In this document: positions 8,033 to 15,673 of the stretch, piece after piece
Layout: each line of letters begins with the position of its first letter
Position numbering within the stretch: the first letter of the stretch is position 1
Source of the DNA: an uncultured Verrucomicrobiales bacterium
GTDB taxonomy: Bacteria; Verrucomicrobiota; Verrucomicrobiia; Verrucomicrobiales; Akkermansiaceae
Direction: 5' to 3'
DNA: 35,098 nt
Assembly (NCBI GenBank): GCA_937969125.1
Contig: CALBVA010000030.1
Coordinates: 1-35,098, forward strand
Translations under genes and position numbers: made by a program
Notes under the pieces: model-generated
Databases searched by the model: none
What the model was told of the DNA's origin: nothing
Seen by the model: the letters and a program-made list of their open reading frames with translations, nothing else

Positions 8033-9172
8033 TTAAAACTGGTGGGAAATCGCTAAGCGAGCGGCTACAAAATCGCGATCTTGGTAAAGGCCGCCAAAGA
8101 CGCGGTTTTCGATGACCTGAATGTTATCAAATTCAGTGTCATACATCGCGACCGAGGCCCGGATCGAGGTAGAGCCACCGCGCCAGAGCACTCCGAAGGA
8201 GAGTTCCGAGCTGGAGAAACCGGGGGCGGAGGTATTGAAATTCGATGAATTGACCTCGCCAGTGTCATCGTATTTGCGAAAGCCGAAATCGAACTGCCAG
8301 TTGCGGTTTAGCTCATAGACCAGAGTCAATCCACCGTAGAAGGCCTCGAAACTCGGATCCTCGTGGGCCGCTCCGAACTGAGCGCGGATGGTCCATTGGT
8401 CCGTGATGGCAAAGGCCCAGTCAGACTGTAGTTGCGAGCGGAGATCCCGGCCATCGGTTTTGGAAAACCGAAGGGTCTGCTGGGTTTTGAGGCGGGAATT
8501 GATCACGGTCTCCCAGCGCAAACTGCCGGAGAGTGTGTCCAGCTCATCTTCGCCGATGACCACGTCATCGAAGTTTAAGGGATCGATGGAAATGCCTGCG
8601 ACGATATTACTACGGGAAACACCGGCCGTGATAGCGAGGGTGCTATTAGCCTGATAGTCCCACTCCAGGCCAATACTCGCCGAATAAGATCGTGGATCAG
8701 CCTCTTCATAAGAGGGGAAGAATTGAAAACTCTGCCGGTAGAATTCGGAGATCCAGAGCGACCGGTGGTCGGAGAAGCCATCAGAATGACGACCGCTCGC
8801 GGTGAGGCGGAGATTACTGCGAAGGGTGTAATCGATCCCGATTTCGTAGTCACGGGTGCGCTCGTTCCGCTCGGAAGGCAGGGTGAAGGTGCCCTGGCCC
8901 GGGGTGTAGAGGATGTCGTGCTCTGTTTCGCCAAATACACCCCGGAAACGGAGAGGGCCTCGGGTCTGCTGGAAGCGGATTGAGGAGCGGATAACATCAA
9001 TGTCATCACTGAAGAGACCATCGCTTTCGAGGTCGATACGATTCCCTCCGTCTGGAAAGAGACCTTGCAAGAAAGAACCGGATGAGGGGTTCTGAGAATG
9101 GGCTGGAGCCTGGAGCTCATCACCGGCGAAGGCGGAACCGATGAGAAAGAGTGATGGGATGAATAATTTCAT
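8033..9172 (-). CDS. Outer-membrane beta-barrel protein, DUF3570-like
   Basis: The 379-residue protein has a signal peptide (cleavage near SAFAG, about residue 16) and then a body of alternating polar/aromatic strands separated by short turns, ending in ...ISHQF. A terminal Phe is the usual BAM recognition signal of outer-membrane barrels. It contains no cysteine. The gene lies 46 bp after the candidate selenocysteine lipoprotein and 21 bp before the candidate selenocysteine thioredoxin-like gene. From recall, DUF4266 lipoproteins are habitually paired with DUF3570 barrels, and the strand pattern here fits, but I assign DUF3570 mainly by context. Its role is unknown; it may anchor or export a redox partner. 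Confidence 0.75.
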   Translation of the reverse strand: MKLFIPSLFLIGSAFAGDELQAPAHSQNPSSGSFLQGLFPDGGNRIDLESDGLFSDDIDVIRSSIRFQQTRGPLRFRGVFGETEHDILYTPGQGTFTLPSERNERTRDYEIGIDYTLRSNLRLTASGRHSDGFSDHRSLWISEFYRQSFQFFPSYEEADPRSYSASIGLEWDYQANSTLAITAGVSRSNIVAGISIDPLNFDDVVIGEDELDTLSGSLRWETVINSRLKTQQTLRFSKTDGRDLRSQLQSDWAFAITDQWTIRAQFGAAHEDPSFEAFYGGLTLVYELNRNWQFDFGFRKYDDTGEVNSSNFNTSAPGFSSSELSFGVLWRGGSTSIRASVAMYDTEFDNIQVIENRVFGGLYQDRDFVAARLAISHQF

Positions 9173-9201
9173 GGGATGAACGGGAGGTCATTGTCAAAAG
9201 A

Positions 9202-9239
9202 AAGAACCAAACTGGTTCCTAGTGTGAGCAAGCCGCTCA
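9202..9239 (-). promoter_or_regulatory. SECIS-like stem-loop directing Sec at UGA 9239-9237
   Basis: Downstream of the UGA, 9220-9214 pair with 9208-9202 in a 7-bp stem (five Watson-Crick pairs next to the loop, one G-U wobble, one A-U). The apical loop AGUUU at 9213-9209 starts 24 nt after UGA and has G as its second base. It nearly matches the AGGUU loop of the neighbouring thioredoxin-like gene in sequence and distance. The TAG that ends the lipoprotein lies at the base of the hairpin. It lacks a run of U directly after the stem long enough to be a confident terminator. Confidence 0.7.
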
Positions 9240-9449
9240 TCCACCGCCTGCAGACTGACTGGAGGTCGCTCGCCCCCTCTCGAACTGGCTGACGAGACCG
9301 CATTCACCAAATTCCGCGCCGCTCTGATTAAAGGTCATGGCCGTTTTATTCAATTGGCCCGCCTCGACAGAAGCAACTTGGGAACAGGAGGTTCCGACCA
9401 AGCTGAAAACGGCGACCGGAAGGAGGGGAAAAAGTATAAAGTGTTTCAT
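9219..9449 (-). CDS. Small lipoprotein, DUF4266-like, with in-frame UGA: candidate selenoprotein
   Basis: From ATG 9449 there are 70 codons, a TGA at 9239-9237, then GCG GCT TGC TCA CAC and TAG at 9221-9219. With selenocysteine the product is 76 residues ending GGG-U71-A-A-C74-S-H. The N-terminus is a lipoprotein signal with Cys22 in VGTSC, followed by SQV..VEAGQLNKTAM, which matches the ERGxLAxxxM pattern I recall for DUF4266. DUF4266 proteins end in GGGCGCN, so the UGA replaces the first Cys of that C-terminal motif. A SECIS-like hairpin follows. It is first in the cassette with the barrel protein and the U-PVC thioredoxin-like protein, and lies divergent from the Lon-like genes. An ordinary caller would give a 70-residue protein without its metal/redox tail. 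Confidence 0.75.
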
Positions 9450-9574
9450 GGTTTCTGATGTGCCCGATTCTTACACCTAGGACCACCGGACGGAAAATTT
9501 ATTCCCGAGTGCTGAGATTCTTTCAAAAAAGTGCTCCGTATATCCATTTGTCAGCGCGCCCGGTATCTCTTACA

Positions 9575-11302
9575 ATGATCACCGTGAAGGATGCACTGAT
9601 CTCAGGGCTTCTGCTGGTGCTGACCGGCGGCCTCACTGCAGCTCCACGATTCATCCCACCGGATGAAACCCGCCCTCTCCTTCGCCGCGACCTCCTTCCG
9701 CTGGACTCCAGCGACATGAAGGACCTCGCTGACCACCTTGCCGTCATCGCAGATGGCCCGGTCCTCCCCTTCCCTGCTGATCTTCAGAGACGAGCCCGGA
9801 CCCTCACACTTTGCCTGCGTATTTCTCCGGCGCATCCTGAGGGCAGAAATATCCTCGCCGCCCTAAGGGATGAAAAAAACCGCACGGCACCTTCGCAAGA
9901 GAAGCTGGAACACGCAAAGAACGCGCTCATTTCCAGTGCACAATGGCTCATTAAGCGACCCGCTTCTGGTGAAGGCCACCTCCTGGGGCAGTTACTCCTA
10001 GATGTCCTTCACCCCGGCGATCCAGACCACCCGCTCATGGTGACGCGCCTGGCCGGGAAGCAGGAAGAACGCTGGGCTGGCGTCATTGCTGAATTGGCGG
10101 ACTTCGAGAACAAACCAGCCCCGATACCGGTCATCGCTACCATCCCGGAAACCACCGAACCCCAGGCGCCTGAACCGAAAGCCGATCCTTACAAAATCAA
10201 GGCACTCCTTACAAAAACACCCATCTTCTCGGTCCCCCAAAAAGACTCAAAGGTCGCGATCCCGGTGCTCGCCGACCTGAGCCTCATCATCACCCCTCGC
10301 CCCGAGGCCGCCTCACCCTTTACCTGGAAACCAGCTGCCAAGGCCCCACGGCTCTCATTGGCAAATCGCATCCGCCAAGCTCTCAAGGCCACCGGAAATC
10401 CCCTCCCGAATGGCTTCGCCCAACACATCTCATCGGACCGCCATTCCTACCACCACTCGAATGGTAGTAATCTCGCAGCCCCCATCGCGATGATGCTGGA
10501 TTCCGCCCTGAGTGGCCGCCCACTCCGGAGGAACACCATTCTTCTCGCCGGACTGCAGCCTGATGGAAGCTTGACCAAGCCGACCCGCTCCTGGGAACTC
10601 CTTCTCGCTCTTAATGAGTTCCCCGCACCGGCGAACAGCCGTCTCATCGTCAGCCCGGGACTTGAAGAGGAAATGACCGCCCTCCTGGTCATGGAAGAGG
10701 CCTCATTTTTCACAAAATACGAGGTCATCTCCGCCCCGGATCTCAAGACCGCCCGCAAACTTTTCTTCAAAGATGGCAAGCCCTCCGAAGACCTCGCCGC
10801 TGCGATCACGGGCTACCAGGAAGTCCGTAAAAAGGCCTTCGAGTCCAACTCCCTCCCCACCTTCCTCAGCCTAACCTCAGTGGAACAACGCCTCGTCCGC
10901 GCCCGCTCCCACTCCGCCTCCCATCTCTCCGCCGCCATGCTTGCCACGCAGGCCGTTCGACGCCCTGCCGACCTGTCCCGGGTCATGTTGGCCCGTGAAC
11001 TGCATCGGCGACTCGCCCCTCTCTCCCGGGTAAAGTATCAGCCCAATGTCACCACTCTCCGATCCATCAGAGAAAACTACAAAAAGACCCGCGCCACCCT
11101 CGATCCTCTAGAACGCCGACTTCATCTCAGAGAAAAGGAGCTTTTTCAGGAAGCTCTTGATGTCATCAAGGAGCTGAATTCCTTCGGCCGTGAGTCAGAA
11201 ACCCCCATTCAACAACGGAACGCCTTCCTTCTCTTCAAGAACAAACTCACCGCCTTTCGAGAAAAACTCCTGAAAATCTCCGGCGACGCTCCGGAAAAAT
11301 AA
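9575..11302 (+). CDS. Secreted Lon-like (S16) protein with lost catalytic dyad
   Basis: The 575-residue protein starts at ATG 9575 with a signal peptide (ISGLLLVLTGGLTAA); ATG 9458 would add 39 residues without a signal and overlaps the divergent promoter region. Residues about 270-410 align without gaps to the S16 domain of the next gene around the active site: DSALSGR..L against DSLFTGR..L, then DG..T at identical spacing. The catalytic Ser is Asn299 here and the catalytic Lys is Leu342, so proteolysis is not expected. The remaining C-terminal half is Arg/Lys/Glu-rich and helical. A periplasmic or secreted scaffold, or a regulator of the active paralogue 74 bp downstream, is plausible but inferred. 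Confidence 0.7.
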   Translation: MITVKDALISGLLLVLTGGLTAAPRFIPPDETRPLLRRDLLPLDSSDMKDLADHLAVIADGPVLPFPADLQRRARTLTLCLRISPAHPEGRNILAALRDEKNRTAPSQEKLEHAKNALISSAQWLIKRPASGEGHLLGQLLLDVLHPGDPDHPLMVTRLAGKQEERWAGVIAELADFENKPAPIPVIATIPETTEPQAPEPKADPYKIKALLTKTPIFSVPQKDSKVAIPVLADLSLIITPRPEAASPFTWKPAAKAPRLSLANRIRQALKATGNPLPNGFAQHISSDRHSYHHSNGSNLAAPIAMMLDSALSGRPLRRNTILLAGLQPDGSLTKPTRSWELLLALNEFPAPANSRLIVSPGLEEEMTALLVMEEASFFTKYEVISAPDLKTARKLFFKDGKPSEDLAAAITGYQEVRKKAFESNSLPTFLSLTSVEQRLVRARSHSASHLSAAMLATQAVRRPADLSRVMLARELHRRLAPLSRVKYQPNVTTLRSIRENYKKTRATLDPLERRLHLREKELFQEALDVIKELNSFGRESETPIQQRNAFLLFKNKLTAFREKLLKISGDAPEK

Positions 11303-11335
11303 AAGAAATCTCCGCCCCTTCCATCGCTTTCAAAT

Positions 11336-11364
11336 TTGAAATTCATTATTACTTCATTCATACT
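11336..11364 (+). promoter_or_regulatory. Possible sigma-70 promoter for the active Lon-like gene
   Basis: TTGAAA (11336-11341) is followed after 17 bp by CATACT (11359-11364), a weak -10 match, within an AT-rich stretch that stands out from its GC-rich surroundings. The ATG of the next gene follows 13 bp after the -10. Read by eye only. Confidence 0.3.
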
Positions 11365-11376
11365 CCACCCATCATC

Positions 11377-13095
11377 ATGAAAATCCTCTCCCTCTTTCTA
11401 CTTATGACCGGGCTCGTCCTCGGCGGCACCTATCGCCCACCGAATATGGATAAGCAGATCTTCGACCCCAAGAAGATCAAGCTCAACAAAATCCAAAAGA
11501 ACACCCTCTTCGCCGGTCTCCTCTCGGTGGCCCGCGACTTTGATGAAGAAGAACATGACGTCGAATACGACCTCCGTTCCCACTCCCTCGCCATCGCCGG
11601 CCGCCTCATGCCGGATTCGGATAACTTCAAGGATGTCCTACAAGACCTCAAGGACCGCGGTAAAGCCGTCTCCGAGGAGGGTGTCACGAAGTCCCTGGTC
11701 TCCGGGAAAATCTACCGCGGTGTCCGCTCACTGATGCGCTCCAAGACCAAGACTAACAAGAAATGTGCCGCCTACTGCATCGATATTGCCCTGCGCATCG
11801 ACCCCGATGGCAAGAACGTCTCGAAGCTCAAATCCATCCAGGCCACCTTAAAAAAAGGAGAGTATAAAGCCGATTGGAAGGACATGCTGGAAGCTCCCGT
11901 TTTCAGCAATCCCTGGGACCGCAAACGCGGTGAGTTTAAGGAACGCTCTGAAACCATCCCCGGCGGTGAAGCTGAGAAATTTGCGGCTACCCAACGCACC
12001 GTTTACGGACTTTCCGTCCGCACCCTCTCGAATGGCCGCCACGCCGGCGCCGCCGCCTCGCTGAGCGCCACCGCTCTTCGTGATAAATCCATCGATGGCA
12101 TCGAGTTCCACATCGACCAAAAAGTCGGAGATATGACAGGGAACTCATTAGAGGAAATCCAAAAACTCCTCCGTGTCCGCCATGAGGAGGCAGGCCGCGT
12201 CCCTACCGGGTACAAGGTAGAGATCACCTTCGAAGATAAGGACACCCTCCTTGATGGCCCCTCCGCCGGAACTGCAATGTCCATCATCCTGGACTCCCTC
12301 TTCACCGGCCGTGAACTGGATGATTCCTTCGCCTGCACCGGCGCGATTACCGCGGATGGCAAGGTGACCCGCATCGGTGGCGTCGCCGGTAAGATCCGCG
12401 GAGCCACCCGTAAGGACTGCACCCTTGTGGGAGTCCCTCACGAAAACATCGGCGGAGTCTCAGACATCCTCGTTCTCGATGGCATTGACCCCCTCATCAA
12501 TATCCAAGTCTTCAGCTTCAAGACCCTCGATGAAGCCCTGATGGTCGCCAGCAAGGAAAAGCCCCCCGAGGTCCAGTCCACCATCGATGACTTCAACAAA
12601 ATCGCTAAGGTGATTAAGAGCAAGGGCGAGTCCTCCCTCAGCAATGGCAAGGTCATCAGCCTCCTGGAGGACGTCGTCAAGCGCATGCCGAATCACCAAT
12701 CCGCCCGCATCCTCCTCAGCGTCGCTAAGAAAAAGGAGGAGAAAATCCTCACCGTCGGTGGCTCCTTCCATCAGATCGGTGTCGAATCTTCCAATATCTC
12801 CCGCAAGGTGCAAGTGATGGTCTGGTCCGGTGAGATGGATCGGAAAAGCACCGACGTCAGCGATGCCAAAGACGGCCTCAAGGCCCTCAAGAAGGTCGCC
12901 AAAAAAATCGATCCCCGTCTTCAAAAATACCATGACTCCATGGTGAAGGTCATGGAGGTCTTCGCCGACGGCCGTGAAGATGACGAGAAGGATGAAGACT
13001 ACATCCAACGCCTTAAAAGGGAGTGGGAGAAGGTCTCAGCCGAGCGCCAAAAACTCATGGAAAATTCCGAAATCATGGAGGAACTCTACGGCTAG
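11377..13095 (+). CDS. Secreted Lon-like (S16) serine-lysine protease
   Basis: The 572-residue protein has a signal peptide (MKILSLFLLMTGLVLGG), a helical N-terminal region rich in Lys/Asp, an S16 Lon protease domain (about 205-390) and a helical C-terminal tail. Catalytic residues are visible: Ser296 in DGPSAG and Lys339 in GGVAGK, 43 residues apart as in Lon (Ser679/Lys722 in E. coli). There is no AAA+ ATPase domain, so it would act without ATP, outside the cytoplasm. Stand-alone S16 domains with signal peptides are known, but their substrates are not. It follows its inactive paralogue by 74 bp and ends in a strong terminator (13127-13154). Confidence 0.85.
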   Translation: MKILSLFLLMTGLVLGGTYRPPNMDKQIFDPKKIKLNKIQKNTLFAGLLSVARDFDEEEHDVEYDLRSHSLAIAGRLMPDSDNFKDVLQDLKDRGKAVSEEGVTKSLVSGKIYRGVRSLMRSKTKTNKKCAAYCIDIALRIDPDGKNVSKLKSIQATLKKGEYKADWKDMLEAPVFSNPWDRKRGEFKERSETIPGGEAEKFAATQRTVYGLSVRTLSNGRHAGAAASLSATALRDKSIDGIEFHIDQKVGDMTGNSLEEIQKLLRVRHEEAGRVPTGYKVEITFEDKDTLLDGPSAGTAMSIILDSLFTGRELDDSFACTGAITADGKVTRIGGVAGKIRGATRKDCTLVGVPHENIGGVSDILVLDGIDPLINIQVFSFKTLDEALMVASKEKPPEVQSTIDDFNKIAKVIKSKGESSLSNGKVISLLEDVVKRMPNHQSARILLSVAKKKEEKILTVGGSFHQIGVESSNISRKVQVMVWSGEMDRKSTDVSDAKDGLKALKKVAKKIDPRLQKYHDSMVKVMEVFADGREDDEKDEDYIQRLKREWEKVSAERQKLMENSEIMEELYG

Positions 13096-13126
13096 ACTGC
13101 CTCCATTGATCCACCAACCAATCAAG

Positions 13127-13154
13127 AAGCCAGCTCTCCGGAGCTGGCTTTTTT
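13127..13154 (+). terminator. Rho-independent terminator after the Lon-like genes
   Basis: A perfect 10-bp stem (13127-13136 with 13141-13150) closes a TCCG tetraloop and runs into a six-base T tract (13149-13154). It lies 32 bp after the stop of the active Lon-like protease and ends that transcription unit. Confidence 0.92.
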
Positions 13155-13308
13155 ATGAGCCGACCATCAGTCATCACCACTTCTCCGTAATTCATCCCAC
13201 ATTCCCGCGTATCCATCTCATCTCGAAACATTTTCAACCAAATGACCCCGCTGGATGGGCGAACGAACGCAGCAAGCGCGAACAACCCAACTAGAACCAA
13301 AAAAAAAC

Positions 13309-13455
13309 ATGACCACTAGAGCTGGCCGCCCCATCTGTGCCTCCACCGACCTCTTCCAATTCGTCGCCGGAACTCAAACAAAGGGAGATGAAATTTCCGC
13401 CACCTGGCTTCACAATGGCACCATCTCCGTCTTCGGGAGTAAGGGTGACAGCTGA
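13309..13455 (+). CDS. Small ORF of unknown function (48 aa), doubtful
   Basis: ATG 13309 follows an A-rich stretch (13299-13308) and opens 48 codons beginning MTTRAGRPICASTDLF and ending SVFGSKGDS. Composition is protein-like (mixed hydrophobic and polar, with KGDEISATWLHNG in the middle), but I recognise no family. The minus strand is also open across this stretch, so it may be chance or a decayed gene. Confidence 0.25.
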   Translation: MTTRAGRPICASTDLFQFVAGTQTKGDEISATWLHNGTISVFGSKGDS

Positions 13456-13496
13456 AAAGTCGTCATTAAGGGTACCCGACGGAAAGGAAGTCTTCA

Positions 13497-13681
13497 ATGA
13501 CACTAATCACCACAAAAGAGATCAACAAAGTTCCTGCGGAGTTCCGCTTTGGGGTGGAAACACTCCTAAATGGGCAACATGGCTTAATCGGCAGCGACGA
13601 AGACAAAAGGATGACAAGAAAGTCGACCCTGTCACCGAGGAGCTCCTGAAAAAGCTCCGCGAGAAACGCAAGGCTGAATAA
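13497..13681 (+). pseudogene. Frameshifted small ORF (about 61 aa if repaired)
   Basis: ATG 13497 opens MTLITTKEINKVPAEF...GLIGSDEDK, and this frame then closes at TGA 13647 after a poor tail. The -1 frame, entered at the AAAA run at about 13606-13609, continues with DDKKVDPVTEELLKKL and REKRKAE to TAA 13679-13681. The joined product is a coherent 61-residue protein with a charged helical tail. One missing A, a sequencing error or a programmed -1 shift would each explain it. The family is not recognised. Confidence 0.35.
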
Positions 13682-13705
13682 ACTCCACCCTCATTTTTCA
13701 GGTTT

Positions 13706-13733
13706 GCACGGTCGCCCTTTAAGGCGACCGTGC
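13706..13733. repeat. Strong inverted repeat ahead of moxR
   Basis: GCACGGTCGCC (13706-13716) and GGCGACCGTGC (13723-13733) form a perfect 11-bp stem around a 6-nt CTTTAA loop, 53 bp before the moxR start. No T tract follows on either strand, so it is not a classical terminator. It could be a 5'-UTR hairpin, an operator or a terminator-like barrier for the preceding small ORF. Confidence 0.6.
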
Positions 13734-13786
13734 TAGCCTCTCCTCATCGAAAAAATCGAAATCCTCCAGATTCCCCCTCACCACTC

Positions 13787-14800
13787 ATGACACCAGAAGA
13801 CCTCTCCGCAGAAATCCAGACCCGCTCCGCTTTCGTCGCTCCACTGCGACAGGAAATAGCCCGCGTTCTCATTGGCCAATCCCACCTCGTCGACCGTATG
13901 CTGGTCTGTCTTCTTACCGGAAACCACCTCCTCGTGGAAGGTCTTCCCGGACTGGCGAAAACCCTCGCCGTGAATACCCTCGCCGAAGCTCTGCAGGCCG
14001 AATTTGGACGGATCCAATTCACCCCTGATCTACTCCCCGCCGATGTCATCGGCACACACATCTATAATCCCGGCACCCAGGAATTCACGGCCAAAAAAGG
14101 CCCTGTCTTTACGAACCTTCTGCTTGCTGACGAGATCAACCGCGCCCCCGCCAAGGTCCAATCCGCCCTCCTCGAGGCCATGCAGGAAAAGCAGGTCACC
14201 CTCGGCGGCCAGACCACCGCGCTGCCCTCGCCCTTTCTTGTCATGGCCACGCAAAACCCGCTGGATCAAGAAGGCACCTACCCTCTTCCCGAAGCCCAGA
14301 TGGACCGTTTCATGATGAAGGTCATCGTGGGATATCCGAAGCGCGATGAAGAGCGCGAGGTCCTCCGCCGCATGGCCTCCACCACCAGCACTCCGAGCGC
14401 GAATGCGATCACTGATCTGAATGCCATCACCAGCGCGCGGGACCTCATCAATGAGATCCACGTCGATCCCAAGATCGAGGACTACATTCTCGATATTGTC
14501 TTCTCCACCCGGGCCGAAGGCCGCACCCAGCTCTCCGAGCGGCAGGCTGATCTGAACCTCTCGCACTTCGATCCCCTCATCACCGCCGGAGCTTCGCCGC
14601 GTGCCACCATCCAGCTCATTCGCGGAGCACGCTGCCTCGCCTTCCTGGAAGGCCGTGCCCACGTCCTTCCGGAAGATATCAAAGCCATCGCTCCCGATAT
14701 CCTGCGTCACCGCCTCATCCCGAGCTACGAAGCGCAAGCCGAGAACATGGATACTGATGCCATCATTGCGCAGCTGCTCGATACCCTCCGCACTCCCTAG
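13787..14800 (+). CDS. MoxR-family AAA+ ATPase
   Basis: The 337-residue protein from ATG 13787 is a full-length MoxR ATPase. Walker A is GLPGLAKT (52-59), Walker B LLLADEIN (111-118), sensor 1 ATQNP (154-158) and the arginine-finger segment PLPEAQMDRF (166-175); the C-terminal lid domain is present. MoxR ATPases act as chaperones that mature protein complexes together with von Willebrand factor A (VWA) proteins encoded beside them. It opens the long operon with a DUF58 protein and BatA/BatB-type VWA proteins; the next gene starts 6 bp later. An upstream ATG-less extension to 13730 is unlikely to be used. Confidence 0.93.
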   Translation: MTPEDLSAEIQTRSAFVAPLRQEIARVLIGQSHLVDRMLVCLLTGNHLLVEGLPGLAKTLAVNTLAEALQAEFGRIQFTPDLLPADVIGTHIYNPGTQEFTAKKGPVFTNLLLADEINRAPAKVQSALLEAMQEKQVTLGGQTTALPSPFLVMATQNPLDQEGTYPLPEAQMDRFMMKVIVGYPKRDEEREVLRRMASTTSTPSANAITDLNAITSARDLINEIHVDPKIEDYILDIVFSTRAEGRTQLSERQADLNLSHFDPLITAGASPRATIQLIRGARCLAFLEGRAHVLPEDIKAIAPDILRHRLIPSYEAQAENMDTDAIIAQLLDTLRTP

Positions 14801-14806
14801 TCCACC

Positions 14807-15673
14807 ATGCTCGCTTCCGAATTGATGGAGAAGGTGCGGCGGATCGAAATCCGCAGCCGCCGCATCGTGCAAAACCGGACCGCCGGTGCCTGGCACGCCT
14901 CGTTCAAGGGGCGCGGCATCGAGTTCGCCGAAATCCGCGAATACCAGGAAGGCGATGAAATGCGCGCCATCGACTGGAATGTCTCGGCGCGCCTCGGCTC
15001 ACCCTACATCAAGCTCTTCACCGAGGAGCGGGAGCAGAATGTCTTCTTCCTCGTAGATCGCTCGGCTTCCGGCCAGTTCGGCTCCGGCGACACTACGAAA
15101 GCCGAATACACCGCTGAAGTTGCCGCTGTCCTCGCCTTCTCCGCGACCTTGAATAAGGACAAGGTGGGCCTCCTTCTCTATTCCGATCAGGAAGAACTTC
15201 ATCTCGACCCCGCCCGCGGCCACCGTCACGTCCTGCGCATGATCCGCGAGCTCCTCGCCTTCGAACCGCAGTCTCCGCGCACCAATCTCGCGGGTGGCAT
15301 TGAGCATCTTCTCAAGACCACGCTGAAGCGCTCCATCGTCTTCATCCTCTCCGACCTCATCACTCCGGATTTTGACAAGCCGCTCCGCGCGCTCGCCCGA
15401 AAGCACGAGGTAATCCTCCTCCACGTCTCTGATCCCATCGAACGCGCCCTACCGAACATCCCCGCCCTCTCCATCACTGATCTGGAGACCGGAGAAGTCG
15501 CCCGCCTCAGCCGTCGCGATGCCAAACAACTCGCCGCGCGGGTCGAAACCTCCCACGAGGAAACGGCAAGACTTTGCCGCCGCGCCGGCATCGACTACGT
15601 CCCGCTGGACACCGCCACGGACTACCTCCCCTCCATCATCTCGCTCTTCCAGCGCCGCATCTCCCGCAGATGA
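14807..15673 (+). CDS. DUF58 protein of the MoxR/Bat operon
   Basis: The protein is 288 residues. The conserved DUF58 block EYQEGDEMRAIDWNVSAR lies near residues 46-63, followed by a VWA-like segment (FFLVDRSAS, about 82) with an incomplete metal-ion-dependent site, and later FILSDLITP. DUF58 proteins are soluble or membrane partners of MoxR ATPases with an undefined role in envelope biogenesis or stress. The stop overlaps the next start in an ATGA arrangement (15670-15673), indicating translational coupling. Confidence 0.9.
   Translation: MLASELMEKVRRIEIRSRRIVQNRTAGAWHASFKGRGIEFAEIREYQEGDEMRAIDWNVSARLGSPYIKLFTEEREQNVFFLVDRSASGQFGSGDTTKAEYTAEVAAVLAFSATLNKDKVGLLLYSDQEELHLDPARGHRHVLRMIRELLAFEPQSPRTNLAGGIEHLLKTTLKRSIVFILSDLITPDFDKPLRALARKHEVILLHVSDPIERALPNIPALSITDLETGEVARLSRRDAKQLAARVETSHEETARLCRRAGIDYVPLDTATDYLPSIISLFQRRISRR

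Larger units (their letters stand above)
13155..13786. other. Gene-poor spacer with doubtful small ORFs
   Basis: These 632 bp separate the Lon-like pair from the moxR-bat operon. I see no confident gene. They contain two possible short ORFs (13309-13455 and a frameshifted 13497-13681), listed separately, and a strong 11-bp inverted repeat at 13706-13733. No tRNA-like fold or repeat array was recognised. Confidence 0.6.

Noticed and set aside
9202..9220. Rho-independent terminator after the lipoprotein gene
   Set aside because: The stem is short (7 bp), the downstream run is a mix of C and U, and the barrel gene of the same unit starts 30 bp later. Loop and distance fit a SECIS element better.
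9548..9576. Sigma-70 promoter TTGTCA-17-TACAAT ahead of the inactive Lon-like gene
   Set aside because: The -10 overlaps the chosen ATG at 9575, so transcription would begin inside the gene; judged a chance match unless a later start is used.
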